From NCBI GenBank assembly GCA_016124385.1, contig WGNU01000001.1, forward strand, positions 558,001 to 622,000: a DNA stretch of 64,000 bases, read 5' to 3'. The notes below the pieces were generated by a model. It was not told where the DNA came from and did no database searches. It was given only the letters and a program-made list of their open reading frames with translations. Position 1 is the first letter of the stretch; every line of letters begins with the position of its first letter. A program made the position numbers and the translations under genes. The stretch comes from Alphaproteobacteria bacterium (GTDB lineage Bacteria; Pseudomonadota; Alphaproteobacteria; Micropepsales; Micropepsaceae). Positions 39,189 to 48,032 of this stretch are shown here, in pieces.

Positions 39189-39601
39189 GGCCCGTCCCCC
39201 GGAGACTTGCCGAGGGCGCGCAGCAGCTCATCCCGAAGGGCCGACACTTCGCCGCAGGCTTCTTTCAGTTCGGCTTCGGTTTCCGGCGTGACGGGGAGCG
39301 AGCCCGTATTCACGGCCTTGGCAAGCTGGTTCAGGTTGGATGACAGCCGGGACTGGCCCAGCGCCCCCAGGACACGCCCGAGGGCTTCATGATCCTTAAC
39401 CGGATGATTGTCCCGACTCTGGCGCGGCGCGGCATCCTTGCCGAAGAGCCGTTCGCGGATATAGGCCCCGAGCGACTTGCCAGCCGCATCATTCTCTAGT
39501 CGCGCGCGTTCCGCAGCGGTCAGGCGCAGCGAGAAGGGAGGCGGGGATTTGGACGGGGCTTCGCCAGCCGCTTTTCGGAAGTCACAGCGTAGGCTTGTCA
39601 T
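39185..39601 (-). CDS. MobC-like relaxosome accessory protein
   Basis: 138 aa. A ribbon-helix-helix-like start (PPFSLRLTAAERARLENDAA) and the MobC signature LSSNLNQLAKAVNTGSLPV. MobC proteins bind next to oriT and help the relaxase open the nick site. It is the first gene of the mobilisation operon, with the candidate oriT just upstream. Confidence 0.82.
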   Translation of the reverse strand: MTSLRCDFRKAAGEAPSKSPPPFSLRLTAAERARLENDAAGKSLGAYIRERLFGKDAAPRQSRDNHPVKDHEALGRVLGALGQSRLSSNLNQLAKAVNTGSLPVTPETEAELKEACGEVSALRDELLRALGKSPGDGP

Positions 39602-39662
39602 TGCCGCACCGCCGACCCGTATTAGGGTCTAGCTGTGCGAGGTGGCGCTCCCATTCATCAAG

Positions 39663-39687
39663 AACTTCGAATAAAGTGTTCGAAGTT
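39663..39687. repeat. Inverted repeat upstream of mobC, candidate oriT
   Basis: AACTTCGA and TCGAAGTT are separated by 9 bases. It lies 62 bases upstream of the mobilisation operon, where oriT normally is in such elements. No known nic consensus was identified. Apart from this, 39602-39932 holds no convincing gene. Confidence 0.4.
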
Positions 39688-39932
39688 TCTCCTTCTAGGT
39701 GCGCCATTCCCAGTTTATCACTCTGGACGCAGACGGTCCTGGCCACGACTTGGTCACGCGCCCAGCCACCGGAACAGTCCGTCCGGCTCAATCAGTAAGC
39801 GCTATCCGGGCACTTGCTCGCGCCGACGGTGCAGACAGCAACGATGCTGCCATTCGGCGCGCGCGGGATGCGCAGTGGTGCTATGGCTGACCTCCATAGT
39901 AATTTTGGCTTGATTTCTCTTTGGAGGACAAC

Positions 39933-41126
39933 ATGGCCAATCTTCAGTCCCTTCCGGAGATTCCCCTTGGGGTGGCCGATCTTCAGCAATGCTTGCGTGA
40001 TGCACGAAGAGTAGCCCCCCTGGCGCGCGGCCCGTTGGGCGTGATCCTCGCTCTTCGACAACGGCAGCTGGAGCAGGTCGTAGGCGACTATACCCGGCAG
40101 CTCGAAACCGATTTGCTGCAGATGCGCGGGATCACGACGGGACCGATTTTCGACTTCTATCGGACGGCGATGGTTTTCTCGAATGGCGAGGAGCATCGTC
40201 GGCGAAGAACTCCGGTTGCCCGGACATTTGCCATTAAGCTCATTGAAACCATGAGGCCCCGGATCGCCGCTTGTGCCGAAGCGTTGATCGCACCGCTGGT
40301 TGGCAAAGGTGCCGTGGATTTCAGACAGGAAGTTGCTGCGAAGCTGCCGACTAGCGTTGTTGCGGACATCCTGGGCATATCGACCGAGGGCCTGCCGGAT
40401 TTTCACGGGTGGATCAACGATGCCTCAGAGTCATTGGGGTTCTTTGACCCCGCGCGGCAGTCCGTGATCGAAGCCAGCTTCTCTTCCTTTTATCAGTTTG
40501 TCGGCGGACTGATCGAAAGCAGGCGAGCCGCGCCGCTTGACGATTTCCTCTCGGATTATGTGCGGGCCGCGACCGAGGACGAAGCGGTCTCGGACTTGGA
40601 GATGAAGACTCAAATCCTGGCGCTGATCCTCGCGGGCTCGGACACGACACGAAACGCGCTTTGCATGTCGCTCGCTTTGATCCTGGCGCATGGACCGCAA
40701 TGGCGCGCTTTCTGCGACGATCCGACAGGGCTCAAGAAGAACATCGTGGACGAGGGATTGCGGTTCGAGCCTGTGGCTCTCGGCATCCCGCGAATTGTGG
40801 TCCAGGACCTCGAGATCGATGGATATGTGCTGAAGCCGGGCACCTTTGTTTTGGCAAGCCTTTTGTCGATGATGCGAGATCCGGACGTGTTCCGTGAACC
40901 CGACACCTACGACGTGTTTCGCACTGATATGCCGCGTTGGCATCCAGCCTTTGGCGCTGGCGCACATCGTTGCCTCGGAGAGGCGCTCGCCCGCGTGGAG
41001 CTTGAGGAAGCGATGGCCTGCGTGGCTCGCCTGGCGCCGCATTCTGCTCTAGTCCATGGCCTGCCTCGGCTCAGCACTAGCGGTGTGCGGCAGGTTGATC
41101 AGTGTGTGTTGAGGCTTGAAGCTTGA
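39933..41126 (+). CDS. Cytochrome P450
   Basis: 397 aa, typical of bacterial soluble P450s. The oxygen-activation motif is LAGSDTTRN in the I-helix (about residue 236), the ExxR motif is EGLRFEP and the heme ligand loop is FGAGAHRCLGEALARVE with Cys near 350. The start ATG at 39933 has GGAGGA just before it. No ferredoxin or reductase gene is adjacent, so electrons must come from host partners. It lies between the mobilisation genes and the right end of element 2, 75 bases from the attachment site, so it travels as cargo. The substrate is not deducible. Confidence 0.92.
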   Translation: MANLQSLPEIPLGVADLQQCLRDARRVAPLARGPLGVILALRQRQLEQVVGDYTRQLETDLLQMRGITTGPIFDFYRTAMVFSNGEEHRRRRTPVARTFAIKLIETMRPRIAACAEALIAPLVGKGAVDFRQEVAAKLPTSVVADILGISTEGLPDFHGWINDASESLGFFDPARQSVIEASFSSFYQFVGGLIESRRAAPLDDFLSDYVRAATEDEAVSDLEMKTQILALILAGSDTTRNALCMSLALILAHGPQWRAFCDDPTGLKKNIVDEGLRFEPVALGIPRIVVQDLEIDGYVLKPGTFVLASLLSMMRDPDVFREPDTYDVFRTDMPRWHPAFGAGAHRCLGEALARVELEEAMACVARLAPHSALVHGLPRLSTSGVRQVDQCVLRLEA

Positions 41127-41200
41127 GCTGCGCAGTTAGGGCATCGTGACGGACTTGATTATTTGGCAGAGAGCGCAACGGTATAGCGGTTCCCAGTGTC

Positions 41201-41218
41201 ATCCTCTCGGGTGCGCCA
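41201..41218 (+). repeat. Right attachment site of element 2
   Basis: The third copy of the tRNA-Arg end, ATCCTCTCGGGTGCGCCA, identical to 23323-23340. Ordinary chromosomal sequence follows. The remaining 41219-41503 shows no gene. Confidence 0.75.
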
Positions 41219-41503
41219 GGTCCTTTTGCTCAGCGACAAGTTTTGAGTTGAGGGGCAAGGCTCACTCGACCCGGATACGCCCATTCGTCCCGCCAATCGC
41301 TGGACGATCGTGAGCCTTGGCAGGCGGTCCCACGACGCGCTGTTGATCGAGCGTGCGCGGGAAACGTCGACAGCGCGACATTTGCAGAGAAGGGGGCGCG
41401 GGCGCACCGAAGGGAAGAGTGTCGAGGCGCCGCTATCGGCGGCTGAGGGCTGGCCCTACTTGCGCTCTGGGCCGCGGCTGCGGCGCGGCACAGTCTCTTT
41501 GAA

Positions 41504-42718
41504 TCAGGCGGCGCTCGCCACGATGCCATCGTCGTAGAGGGTCGAGATCTCGCCATCGGAATAGCCGATCTCGATGAGAATCTCTTCCGTGTTCTCGCCA
41601 AGACTCGGCGCGCGGCGCGGCTCGATCCGTTCAACTTCGGAGAAATGGATCGGATTGCCGGGCGTGAGATAGCTGCCGATCCCAGGATGATCGGTGAGGG
41701 TGAACATTGGATTGTCGGTCGAACAGTCCGGGTCCTCCGCGACGGCTTGCGCGAAACTGCGATATTGGCTCCACGTGACGCCGTGCTCGTCGAAAGCGCT
41801 GGCGAAATCCGCGACGCGCCGTGCCGCGAAGAACGGCCGCAGCACTTCGGTGATCGCATTCCGATGCTTGTAGCGCTCACCCTCCAGGCTGAGCTTGACG
41901 CCGAGCTTCGCGGCCAATTCGTCGAACGCAAGCTGCGTGTGGGTGGCGGCTCGCAGATTGTCCCACTGCCGCACCGTGAGCGCGACGACGATCACGCGGG
42001 CGCCGTCCTTGCACACGAAATCCTGGGCATAGGCGCCATAGAGCGAGTTGCCCATCTTTGGGCGGTCATATTGATTGATCGTGACTTCTCCGATGATCCC
42101 GAGATTCCCGAGCATGGCGAGGGCCATGTCCTTAAGCGCGAGTTCGACAAGCTGGCCTTGGCCGGTGAGCCGGCGATGACGCTCCGCCGCGATGATCCCG
42201 AGCGCCGCTTGCTGGCCGGTGATGCAGTCCCACGCGGGCAGCACGTGGCCGACGGGGTCCTCGCTGCCTTCAGGACCGGTTGCATTCGGGAATCCCACGG
42301 CGGGATTGACCGTGTAGTCGACCTGCGGTCCGCCGCGTCGGTCCCCCATGATGGACATCATGATGAGATCGGCGCGGTGCTTCTTAAGCTGGTCATAGTC
42401 CATCCAGCCCCGGACGCGCAGATTGGTGAGGAAGATGCCGCCTTGCTCTCCAGGCGCGCAGATGAGACGCGTCACGACTTCTTGGCCGCGCGGTGTGGCC
42501 ATATCGACCGCGAGGCTGCGCTTCCCCTTGTTGAGGCCGGCCCAGAACAAGCTGCGTCCGCTTTCGGTGACCGGCCACCGCGCATGGTCGAGACCGCCGC
42601 GAATCCGGTCAAAGCGGATCACGTCCGCGCCCATCTGCGCGAGGGTCATTCCGGCCAGCGGGGCCGCGACGAATGCGGACCCTTCGACGATCCGCAATCC
42701 CTCGAGGATCTTGACCAT
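41504..42718 (-). CDS. Family III CoA-transferase (CaiB/BaiF), C5-dicarboxylate type
   Basis: 404 aa. EGSAFVAAPLAGMTLAQMGA and GKRSLAVDMATPRGQEV are the family signatures, and the catalytic Asp is expected in VLPAWDCITGQQAALGI. It moves CoA between a donor and a carboxylate. With a CitE-like lyase and a MaoC-type hydratase directly upstream, it resembles the mesaconyl-CoA C1-C4 transferase of the 3-hydroxypropionate bi-cycle and the itaconate-CoA transferases of itaconate degradation. AGGAGGA precedes the ATG. Confidence 0.85.
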   Translation of the reverse strand: MVKILEGLRIVEGSAFVAAPLAGMTLAQMGADVIRFDRIRGGLDHARWPVTESGRSLFWAGLNKGKRSLAVDMATPRGQEVVTRLICAPGEQGGIFLTNLRVRGWMDYDQLKKHRADLIMMSIMGDRRGGPQVDYTVNPAVGFPNATGPEGSEDPVGHVLPAWDCITGQQAALGIIAAERHRRLTGQGQLVELALKDMALAMLGNLGIIGEVTINQYDRPKMGNSLYGAYAQDFVCKDGARVIVVALTVRQWDNLRAATHTQLAFDELAAKLGVKLSLEGERYKHRNAITEVLRPFFAARRVADFASAFDEHGVTWSQYRSFAQAVAEDPDCSTDNPMFTLTDHPGIGSYLTPGNPIHFSEVERIEPRRAPSLGENTEEILIEIGYSDGEISTLYDDGIVASAA

Positions 42719-42733
42719 GCCCGTCCTCCTTTT

Positions 42734-43681
42734 CTACCCACGCGTCGTCGCTGTCATGAGGCCTGCTCGTTCAGCGCGCGCCAGAATGTGTCGGCAAGTC
42801 TTCAGATTGGCGGCGTCGATCATCTTGCCGTCGACGCTGACCGCACCGCGGCCTGCGGTGAGCGCGGCGTCATAGGCCGCGATGACGCGCGCCGCCCACG
42901 CGATTTCTTGTTCCGCTGGCGAGAAGATCGCGTTCACGGTTTCGATCTGGCCTGGATGGATGCACCATTTCCCGTCGAACCCCATGACCCGGGCGATTTG
43001 CGCCATACGGCGAAGGCTCTCCGGGTCCTTGATCCCGGCGAAGGGGCCGTCGATGGCGCGCAGGCCATACGTTCGCGCGGCGGAGACGATGCTGTGCATC
43101 GCGAAGTGCCAGCGATGTCCTGGATAGAGCGCATCGTGCGAATCGAGCCCCCCGATCGTCTCGAGCGGCATCTGGAGCGATGCCGCGTAGTCGCCAGAGC
43201 CGAAGATGAGGCCTTCGAGCCGCGGTGAGGCGGCCGCAATCTCCGCAAGGCGATGGATGCCGGCCGCTGTTTCGATGAGGGCTTCGATCCCGATCGGGCG
43301 CGCCACTCCACACGCCGCCTCGATTTGATCGAGCAGCGTCGCTACGAAGCTGACGTCGTCCCGGCGCCCGACCTTTGGCACGACGATGAGATCGAGTGAC
43401 GCGCCCGCGCCTTCCACGATCTCGATCAGATCCCGATACGCATAGTGTGTGTCGAGGCCGTTGATGCGGATCAGCCGAAGCTTGCCGCCGAAATCGATCT
43501 CGCGCAGTGCGGTCACCACATGGCCGCGGGCAGCGGACTTCTGGTCCGGCGCGACCGCATCTTCGCAATCGAGGCACACGGCGTCGGCGGCCGTCGCCGC
43601 GGCCTTCGCGATCATAGCCGGATTGGACGCGGGCACGATGAGCGTCGATCGCTCAAGCCGTAGGACAGCGAAATCACTCAT
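42734..43681 (-). CDS. CitE-like (HpcH/HpaI) acyl-CoA lyase
   Basis: 315 aa from ATG 43681, overlapping the upstream stop by ATGA. Motifs are RSTLIVPASNPAMIAKAA, DAVCLDCEDAVAPDQKSAAR (metal and substrate site), LRLIRINGLDTHYAYRDL, LIVPKVGR, LIETAAGIHRL (the metal-binding Glu) and KWCIHPGQIETVN. This is the malyl/beta-methylmalyl/citramalyl-CoA lyase group. In this setting the likely reaction is cleavage of citramalyl-CoA to acetyl-CoA and pyruvate. Confidence 0.88.
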   Translation of the reverse strand: MSDFAVLRLERSTLIVPASNPAMIAKAAATAADAVCLDCEDAVAPDQKSAARGHVVTALREIDFGGKLRLIRINGLDTHYAYRDLIEIVEGAGASLDLIVVPKVGRRDDVSFVATLLDQIEAACGVARPIGIEALIETAAGIHRLAEIAAASPRLEGLIFGSGDYAASLQMPLETIGGLDSHDALYPGHRWHFAMHSIVSAARTYGLRAIDGPFAGIKDPESLRRMAQIARVMGFDGKWCIHPGQIETVNAIFSPAEQEIAWAARVIAAYDAALTAGRGAVSVDGKMIDAANLKTCRHILARAERAGLMTATTRG

Positions 43682-44520
43682 ACGGGTGCCCATTCGAGAC
43701 TGGCTTGCATGCCGATGGCTCCATCTCCATTGGCCGTGAAGAGGTCGAGGCCGCGATCGGTCGCGCGTCCATTGACGCTTACATCGTCGAAATCGAAGAG
43801 AGGTCGCAGGCCCCGGAACTGAAAGCTGAGGGGCGCGCGGCCGGGGGCGTGGCGCAGCGCCGCTTCGAACAAAAGGATCGCCTGCAACGGGCCGTGCACC
43901 ACCAGGCCTGGATATTTCTCTGCATCGACCGCATAGGGCCGGTCATAGTGGATCCGGTGCCCGTTGAACGTGAGGGCGGAGAAACGAAAGAGCAGCACGG
44001 GGTCGATGGTGAGGGGTTCCCGCCAATCGCATGCGGGCAGCATCACCGGTGCGGGCGGCGAGAATTTCTCAGGGATCGGCATGTAGACGATGTCCTGTGT
44101 CTCCTCGATCGCGAGGACCCCGTCCGCCTTGATTGAATGGCCGACCGTCACAAACACCATGCGTCCGGTTTTGCCGGTCTTTTCCGTCACCGATTGGATC
44201 ACCGAGCGGCGGCTCACGTGGCTCCCGATGCGCAGCGGGACGTGGAAGCGACACCGGCTTCCCGCCCACATTCGGCGCGGCTCTGATATTGGCGGAAGAA
44301 AGCCGCCGCGTTGGGGATGGCCGTCAGGACCGATTTGCGCCATCGGAACGAGGGGCAGGAACGAGAGCCATATCCATAAGGGCGGAATGGCCTCGCCGGG
44401 CGAGCCCTGAAGATCGGTACGGTTCAGCGTGGCGGCCAGCGCCTTTGCGGGAACCGCTTGGATGATGTCTTCGGAGGTGTCCTCGCGTCCGACCCAATTC
44501 TGCCAGGGCGAATCGCCCAT
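43678..44520 (-). CDS. FAS1-type / MaoC-like hydratase (mesaconyl-C4- or itaconyl-CoA hydratase type)
   Basis: 280 aa. The N-terminal hot-dog part has the features of FAS1-like dehydratases (GRED, WLSFLPLVPMAQIGPDGHP, GGFLPPISEPRRMWAGSRCR). The C-terminal hot-dog has RFSALTFNGHRIHYDRPYA, the catalytic Asp/His helix of hydratase 2, and GLVVHGPLQA. Such double hot-dog proteins hydrate mesaconyl-C4-CoA or itaconyl-CoA to citramalyl-CoA. It is the first gene of a three-gene operon whose products fit one pathway. Confidence 0.85.
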   Translation of the reverse strand: MGDSPWQNWVGREDTSEDIIQAVPAKALAATLNRTDLQGSPGEAIPPLWIWLSFLPLVPMAQIGPDGHPQRGGFLPPISEPRRMWAGSRCRFHVPLRIGSHVSRRSVIQSVTEKTGKTGRMVFVTVGHSIKADGVLAIEETQDIVYMPIPEKFSPPAPVMLPACDWREPLTIDPVLLFRFSALTFNGHRIHYDRPYAVDAEKYPGLVVHGPLQAILLFEAALRHAPGRAPLSFQFRGLRPLFDFDDVSVNGRATDRGLDLFTANGDGAIGMQASLEWAPV

Positions 44521-44709
44521 ACGGCCTCCTCGTCGTTATTATTTTTATTGCCAGTGAGGATGTATCACTTCTTCAGGATCCGAAAGCTGTCTTTCGGAAT
44601 CGGCCATATCATCTCTGAAATTTTGCGATGCACTGATCGTTTATTGCGAATAGCTTCGCCCTGATACCCGCAGCACCTGTCTTTTGGAGTCGAAACCGCG
44701 GCCGCCCCC

Positions 44710-46077
44710 TCACATAGCGCGGGCCTCTCCGCCGCCCGGCCAACCCCCGCCAAGCGCAGCATAGAGATCGATCGCGGCCGAGAGCCGGTCGAGCCGCGCT
44801 TGCGTCAACGCATCGGAAGCGTCGAAAAAGGTGCTTTGTGCGTTGAGCAGCGTCGTCAGATCTTCAGCGCCTGAGCGATAGCGCGCCTCCGCGATGCGCA
44901 GCGAACGCTCGGAAGCGGCATAGGCCGCCGCGATCGCGCGCTCGCGTTCCCGGCTGGTCGAAACGCCCTTCAGGCTGACATCGACATCGCGCAGCGCATC
45001 GAGCGTCGCACGGCGATATTGCGCGAGCGATTGGTCCTCGCCCGCCTTCGCGCGCTCGAGCGATCCCTCGAGCGTGCCGCCCGAAAAGAGCGGCGCGGCG
45101 AGCGATCCGGTGAGGGTAGTGAGTAGATCGCCGCCGAGCGTTGCGCCCGTGGTCGCGAGCGCGGCGCCCAGATCGACGCTCGGCAGGAACGCGGCGCGCG
45201 CGACCGCGACATCGGCGCCGGCGGCGGACAGCCGCGCCTCGGCCGCGCGCAGATCGGGGCGGCGGATGAGAAGTTCGGCCGGCAGACCGTGGTCGATCGC
45301 GGGCGCCTGCGCCGCCAGAAGATCGCCGTTCGGCGCGCCGAACCCTTGCGGCACGCGGCCGAGAAGAATGGCGAGCGCCGTCTCGGTGCTTTCGAGATCG
45401 CGCTCGAGCTGGGGCAGGCGGGCGCGCGCATTCGCGATCGCGGCCTCCTGCGCGGCGAGATCGAAGCCCGAGACCCCGCCCGCCTCGTACCGCCGATCGA
45501 CGATGGTATAGAGCCGTTCGGAGAGCGCGAGATTGGCGCGCGCGGTCGCCAGTCGTTCGCGGAGCGCGAGCACGGAGAAATAGCTGAAGGCCACGTCGGA
45601 CTGGACCGTCAGCTGAAGCGCCGCGAGATCGAAGTTCGCCGCGTCTAGCCGCTCAGTCGCCGCGCCGCGCTCCGCCGCCCGCCCGCCGAAGAGATCGAGT
45701 TCATAGGCGGTGCTGAGGCGGCCGGACGATGTGAAGGTGTCGAGCCCAGTGTCGTCGTTCGAGGAGGCCGAGGCGCTTGCGCCCAGCGTTGGGAACAGCG
45801 AGGCGCGCGCGGAGCGCAGCGACCCGCGCGCCGCGCGCACAGTCGCGACGCCGATCGCGATGTCGGTATTGTCGGTCATTGCTTCGGCGATGAGCCCGTC
45901 GAGATTGGGATCGCCGAACGTCTTCCACCACGCGGCATCGATCGGCGCGGCGGCCTCGGACGCCACCGGCGCGTTGTCGTAGGCGGCGGGCATCGTGACG
46001 GGCGCACCCGGCGCCGGCGGCAGGCTCGCGCATCCAGCGAGCGCGGCGGCGAGGGCGAGGAGAGGAAGGCGCGTCAT
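44710..46077 (-). CDS. Outer-membrane efflux lipoprotein (OprM/NodT family)
   Basis: About 455 aa. A lipoprotein signal peptide ends at LAGCAS. The body shows the duplicated OEP helices (AWWKTFGDPNLDGLIAEAM, LLTTLTGSLAAPLFSGGTLE, RYRSGAEDLTTLLNAQST). It forms the outer-membrane channel of a tripartite pump. A GTG at 46086 overlapping the macB stop is the alternative start. As the third gene after the adaptor and the ABC pump it completes a MacAB-TolC-like exporter. Confidence 0.9.
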   Translation of the reverse strand: MTRLPLLALAAALAGCASLPPAPGAPVTMPAAYDNAPVASEAAAPIDAAWWKTFGDPNLDGLIAEAMTDNTDIAIGVATVRAARGSLRSARASLFPTLGASASASSNDDTGLDTFTSSGRLSTAYELDLFGGRAAERGAATERLDAANFDLAALQLTVQSDVAFSYFSVLALRERLATARANLALSERLYTIVDRRYEAGGVSGFDLAAQEAAIANARARLPQLERDLESTETALAILLGRVPQGFGAPNGDLLAAQAPAIDHGLPAELLIRRPDLRAAEARLSAAGADVAVARAAFLPSVDLGAALATTGATLGGDLLTTLTGSLAAPLFSGGTLEGSLERAKAGEDQSLAQYRRATLDALRDVDVSLKGVSTSRERERAIAAAYAASERSLRIAEARYRSGAEDLTTLLNAQSTFFDASDALTQARLDRLSAAIDLYAALGGGWPGGGEARAM

Positions 46078-46082
46078 GGGGA

Positions 46083-48026
46083 TCACTCCGTGGCCAGCGC
46101 GACGACGGGATCGAGCCGCGCCGCCGTGCGGGCGGGCAGATAGCCAAAGACGAGCCCGGTCGCGAGCGCGGAGGCGAAGGCCAGGAGCGCGGGCTCGGGA
46201 CTGATCGCAATCGAAACGCCGCTCTGGCCGATCGCGAACGAGACAAGGAGCCCGATCGCGACGCCCAGAAGCCCGCCGACGCCGCCGAGCGCCAGCGCCT
46301 CGGTATTGAACTGCAGCATGATGTCCGAGCGCCGCGCCCCCGTTGCCATCCTGACGCCGATCTCGCGCGTGCGCTCCGTCACGCTGACGAGCATGATGTT
46401 CATGACGCCGATGCCGCCGACGATGAGCGAAATCGCCGCGACCGACCCCAGAAGAACGGAGAAGGATTCCTGCGTCTGCTGCACCGATTCCAGAACCGAA
46501 GCCGTGTTGCGGAGCTGGAAATCCTCCGTACCGTGACGTTGAAGGATGAGCTGGCGCGCGGCCTCCTCCGTTTCGGCGATGCGGTCCGTGTCATCGACCG
46601 CGATCGTGATGGACGTGAGATAGTTCTGCCCGAAAAGGCGCATCATGCCGGTCGTCAGCGGCACGAGCGTGACGTCATCCATGTCCTGGCCCCAGGCGGT
46701 GGCGCCCTTGGCGGCAAGCACGCCGACCACTTCGAAGGGTGCGCCGCCGATCAGCACATAGGCGCCGACGCCCGCCGTCGGATCGCCGAAAAGGTTCGTC
46801 GCGACCGTCGCGCCGAGCACGACCACCGCCGCGCGGCGGCGCTCGTCGAGATCGCTGAAGAAGACGCCATTCGCGAGCGGCCAGCCTTGCGCCTCCGGCC
46901 AATCCGCCGTCACGCCTTCGATAGAGGTCTGATAGTCGCGGTCCTCGGCGCGCAGCGTCAGCCGCTGGCTGCGCGTTGGCACGGCGACCGTGACGTTGTC
47001 GAGTTCGGCGATGGCCTCCGCATCGCCGGTTGTTAGTGTTGCGATCGCGCTGCCGCGCATGCGCGTGCCGGGCGCGCCCGGCCGCACGAAGAGCAGGTTC
47101 GATCCCATCTTTTCGATGCTCTCGACGACCTGCTTCTGGCTGCCTTCGCCGATCGCGAGCATCGCGACCACCGCCGCCACCCCGATGATGACGCCGAGCA
47201 GCGTCAGCCCCGTTCGAAAGAGATTGGCGCGAAGCGAGCGGAACGCCATGCGTACGGCTTCCGTCGCCTGATCGGCAAAGGCGGGCGCCTGCCGGCCGGC
47301 CGGCCGCGCGATCGCACGTGGCGCGCCGCGCGCCCCGGCGTTCGCGGTGGCGCTGTCGGAAACGATGCGACCGTCGGCGATTTCGATCACGCGCTTGGCG
47401 CGCGCGGCGACGCCTGGATCATGCGTGATGACGATGATCGTCCGCCCGGCCGCGTGCAGGTCGCCGAGGAGATTCAGCATGTCCTCGCTCGATGCGGAAT
47501 CGAGCGCGCCGGTCGGCTCGTCGGCGAGGATGACGTCGGCCTCGTTCATCAGCGCGCGCGCGATCGAGACGCGCTGCTGCTGGCCGCCCGACAATTCGTT
47601 CGGCCGGTGATGCGCGCGTTCGGCAAGGCCAAGCGTCGTGAGGAGCTCGAACGCGCGCCGGCTGCGCTCCTGCGCCGAAAGCCCGGCATAGATCGCCGGG
47701 ATCTCGACATTTTCCAGTGCCGTCGCCGTGGGGAGAAGATTGTAGCGCTGAAAGACGAAGCCGAAAGTCGCGCGGCGCAGGCCTGCGAGCTCTTCCGGGT
47801 CGAGTGCGGAAACGTCGCGTTCGCGCACGCGGTAGCGGCCGGTGGTCGGGCGGTCGAGACAGCCGAGGATGTTCATCAGCGTCGATTTGCCGGACCCCGA
47901 CTTGCCGATGATCGCGACATACTCGCCTTCCTCGATCGTGAAGGAGACGCCGTCGAGCGCGCGCACTTCCGTGTTGCCGCGTCCATAGACCTTCGTCACG
48001 TTGTCGAGCGCGAGGAGGGCGGTCAT
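46083..48026 (-). CDS. macB: MacB-type ABC exporter (ATPase-permease fusion)
   Basis: 647 aa. The ATPase domain has Walker A GKSGSGKST, LSGGQQQRVSIARAL and Walker B ILADEPTGALD. After a linker at about 240, the permease has a first membrane helix, a large periplasmic domain (about 310-520) and three C-terminal helices (LGSVAAISLIVGGIGVMNIM, TERTREIGVRMATGARRSDI). MacB uses ATP to push substrates from the periplasm through the adaptor and outer-membrane channel. Substrates are typically macrolides, peptides or lipopeptides. Confidence 0.93.
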   Translation of the reverse strand: MTALLALDNVTKVYGRGNTEVRALDGVSFTIEEGEYVAIIGKSGSGKSTLMNILGCLDRPTTGRYRVRERDVSALDPEELAGLRRATFGFVFQRYNLLPTATALENVEIPAIYAGLSAQERSRRAFELLTTLGLAERAHHRPNELSGGQQQRVSIARALMNEADVILADEPTGALDSASSEDMLNLLGDLHAAGRTIIVITHDPGVAARAKRVIEIADGRIVSDSATANAGARGAPRAIARPAGRQAPAFADQATEAVRMAFRSLRANLFRTGLTLLGVIIGVAAVVAMLAIGEGSQKQVVESIEKMGSNLLFVRPGAPGTRMRGSAIATLTTGDAEAIAELDNVTVAVPTRSQRLTLRAEDRDYQTSIEGVTADWPEAQGWPLANGVFFSDLDERRRAAVVVLGATVATNLFGDPTAGVGAYVLIGGAPFEVVGVLAAKGATAWGQDMDDVTLVPLTTGMMRLFGQNYLTSITIAVDDTDRIAETEEAARQLILQRHGTEDFQLRNTASVLESVQQTQESFSVLLGSVAAISLIVGGIGVMNIMLVSVTERTREIGVRMATGARRSDIMLQFNTEALALGGVGGLLGVAIGLLVSFAIGQSGVSIAISPEPALLAFASALATGLVFGYLPARTAARLDPVVALATE

Positions 48027-48032
48027 CGCGGG

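Larger units (their letters stand above)
23323..41218. mobile_element. Integrative mobilisable element with serine recombinase, element 2
   Basis: A 17.9-kb segment bounded by the 18-bp word ATCCTCTCGGGTGCGCCA at 23323-23340 and 41201-41218, the end of the tRNA-Arg. It holds a serine recombinase at the left end, a TraG/VirD4-type coupling protein, a relaxase, a MobC-like protein, an ArdC protein, a restriction-helicase operon and a P450. No VirB/Trb mating-pore genes are present, so transfer would need a helper conjugation system. The tandem arrangement with element 1 leaves both sharing one attachment site. Confidence 0.8.

Noticed and set aside
39582-39791. 69-codon frame upstream of the MobC-like gene
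   Set aside because: No convincing ribosome site and it covers the probable oriT region; left out, although a small protein from 39707 cannot be fully excluded.
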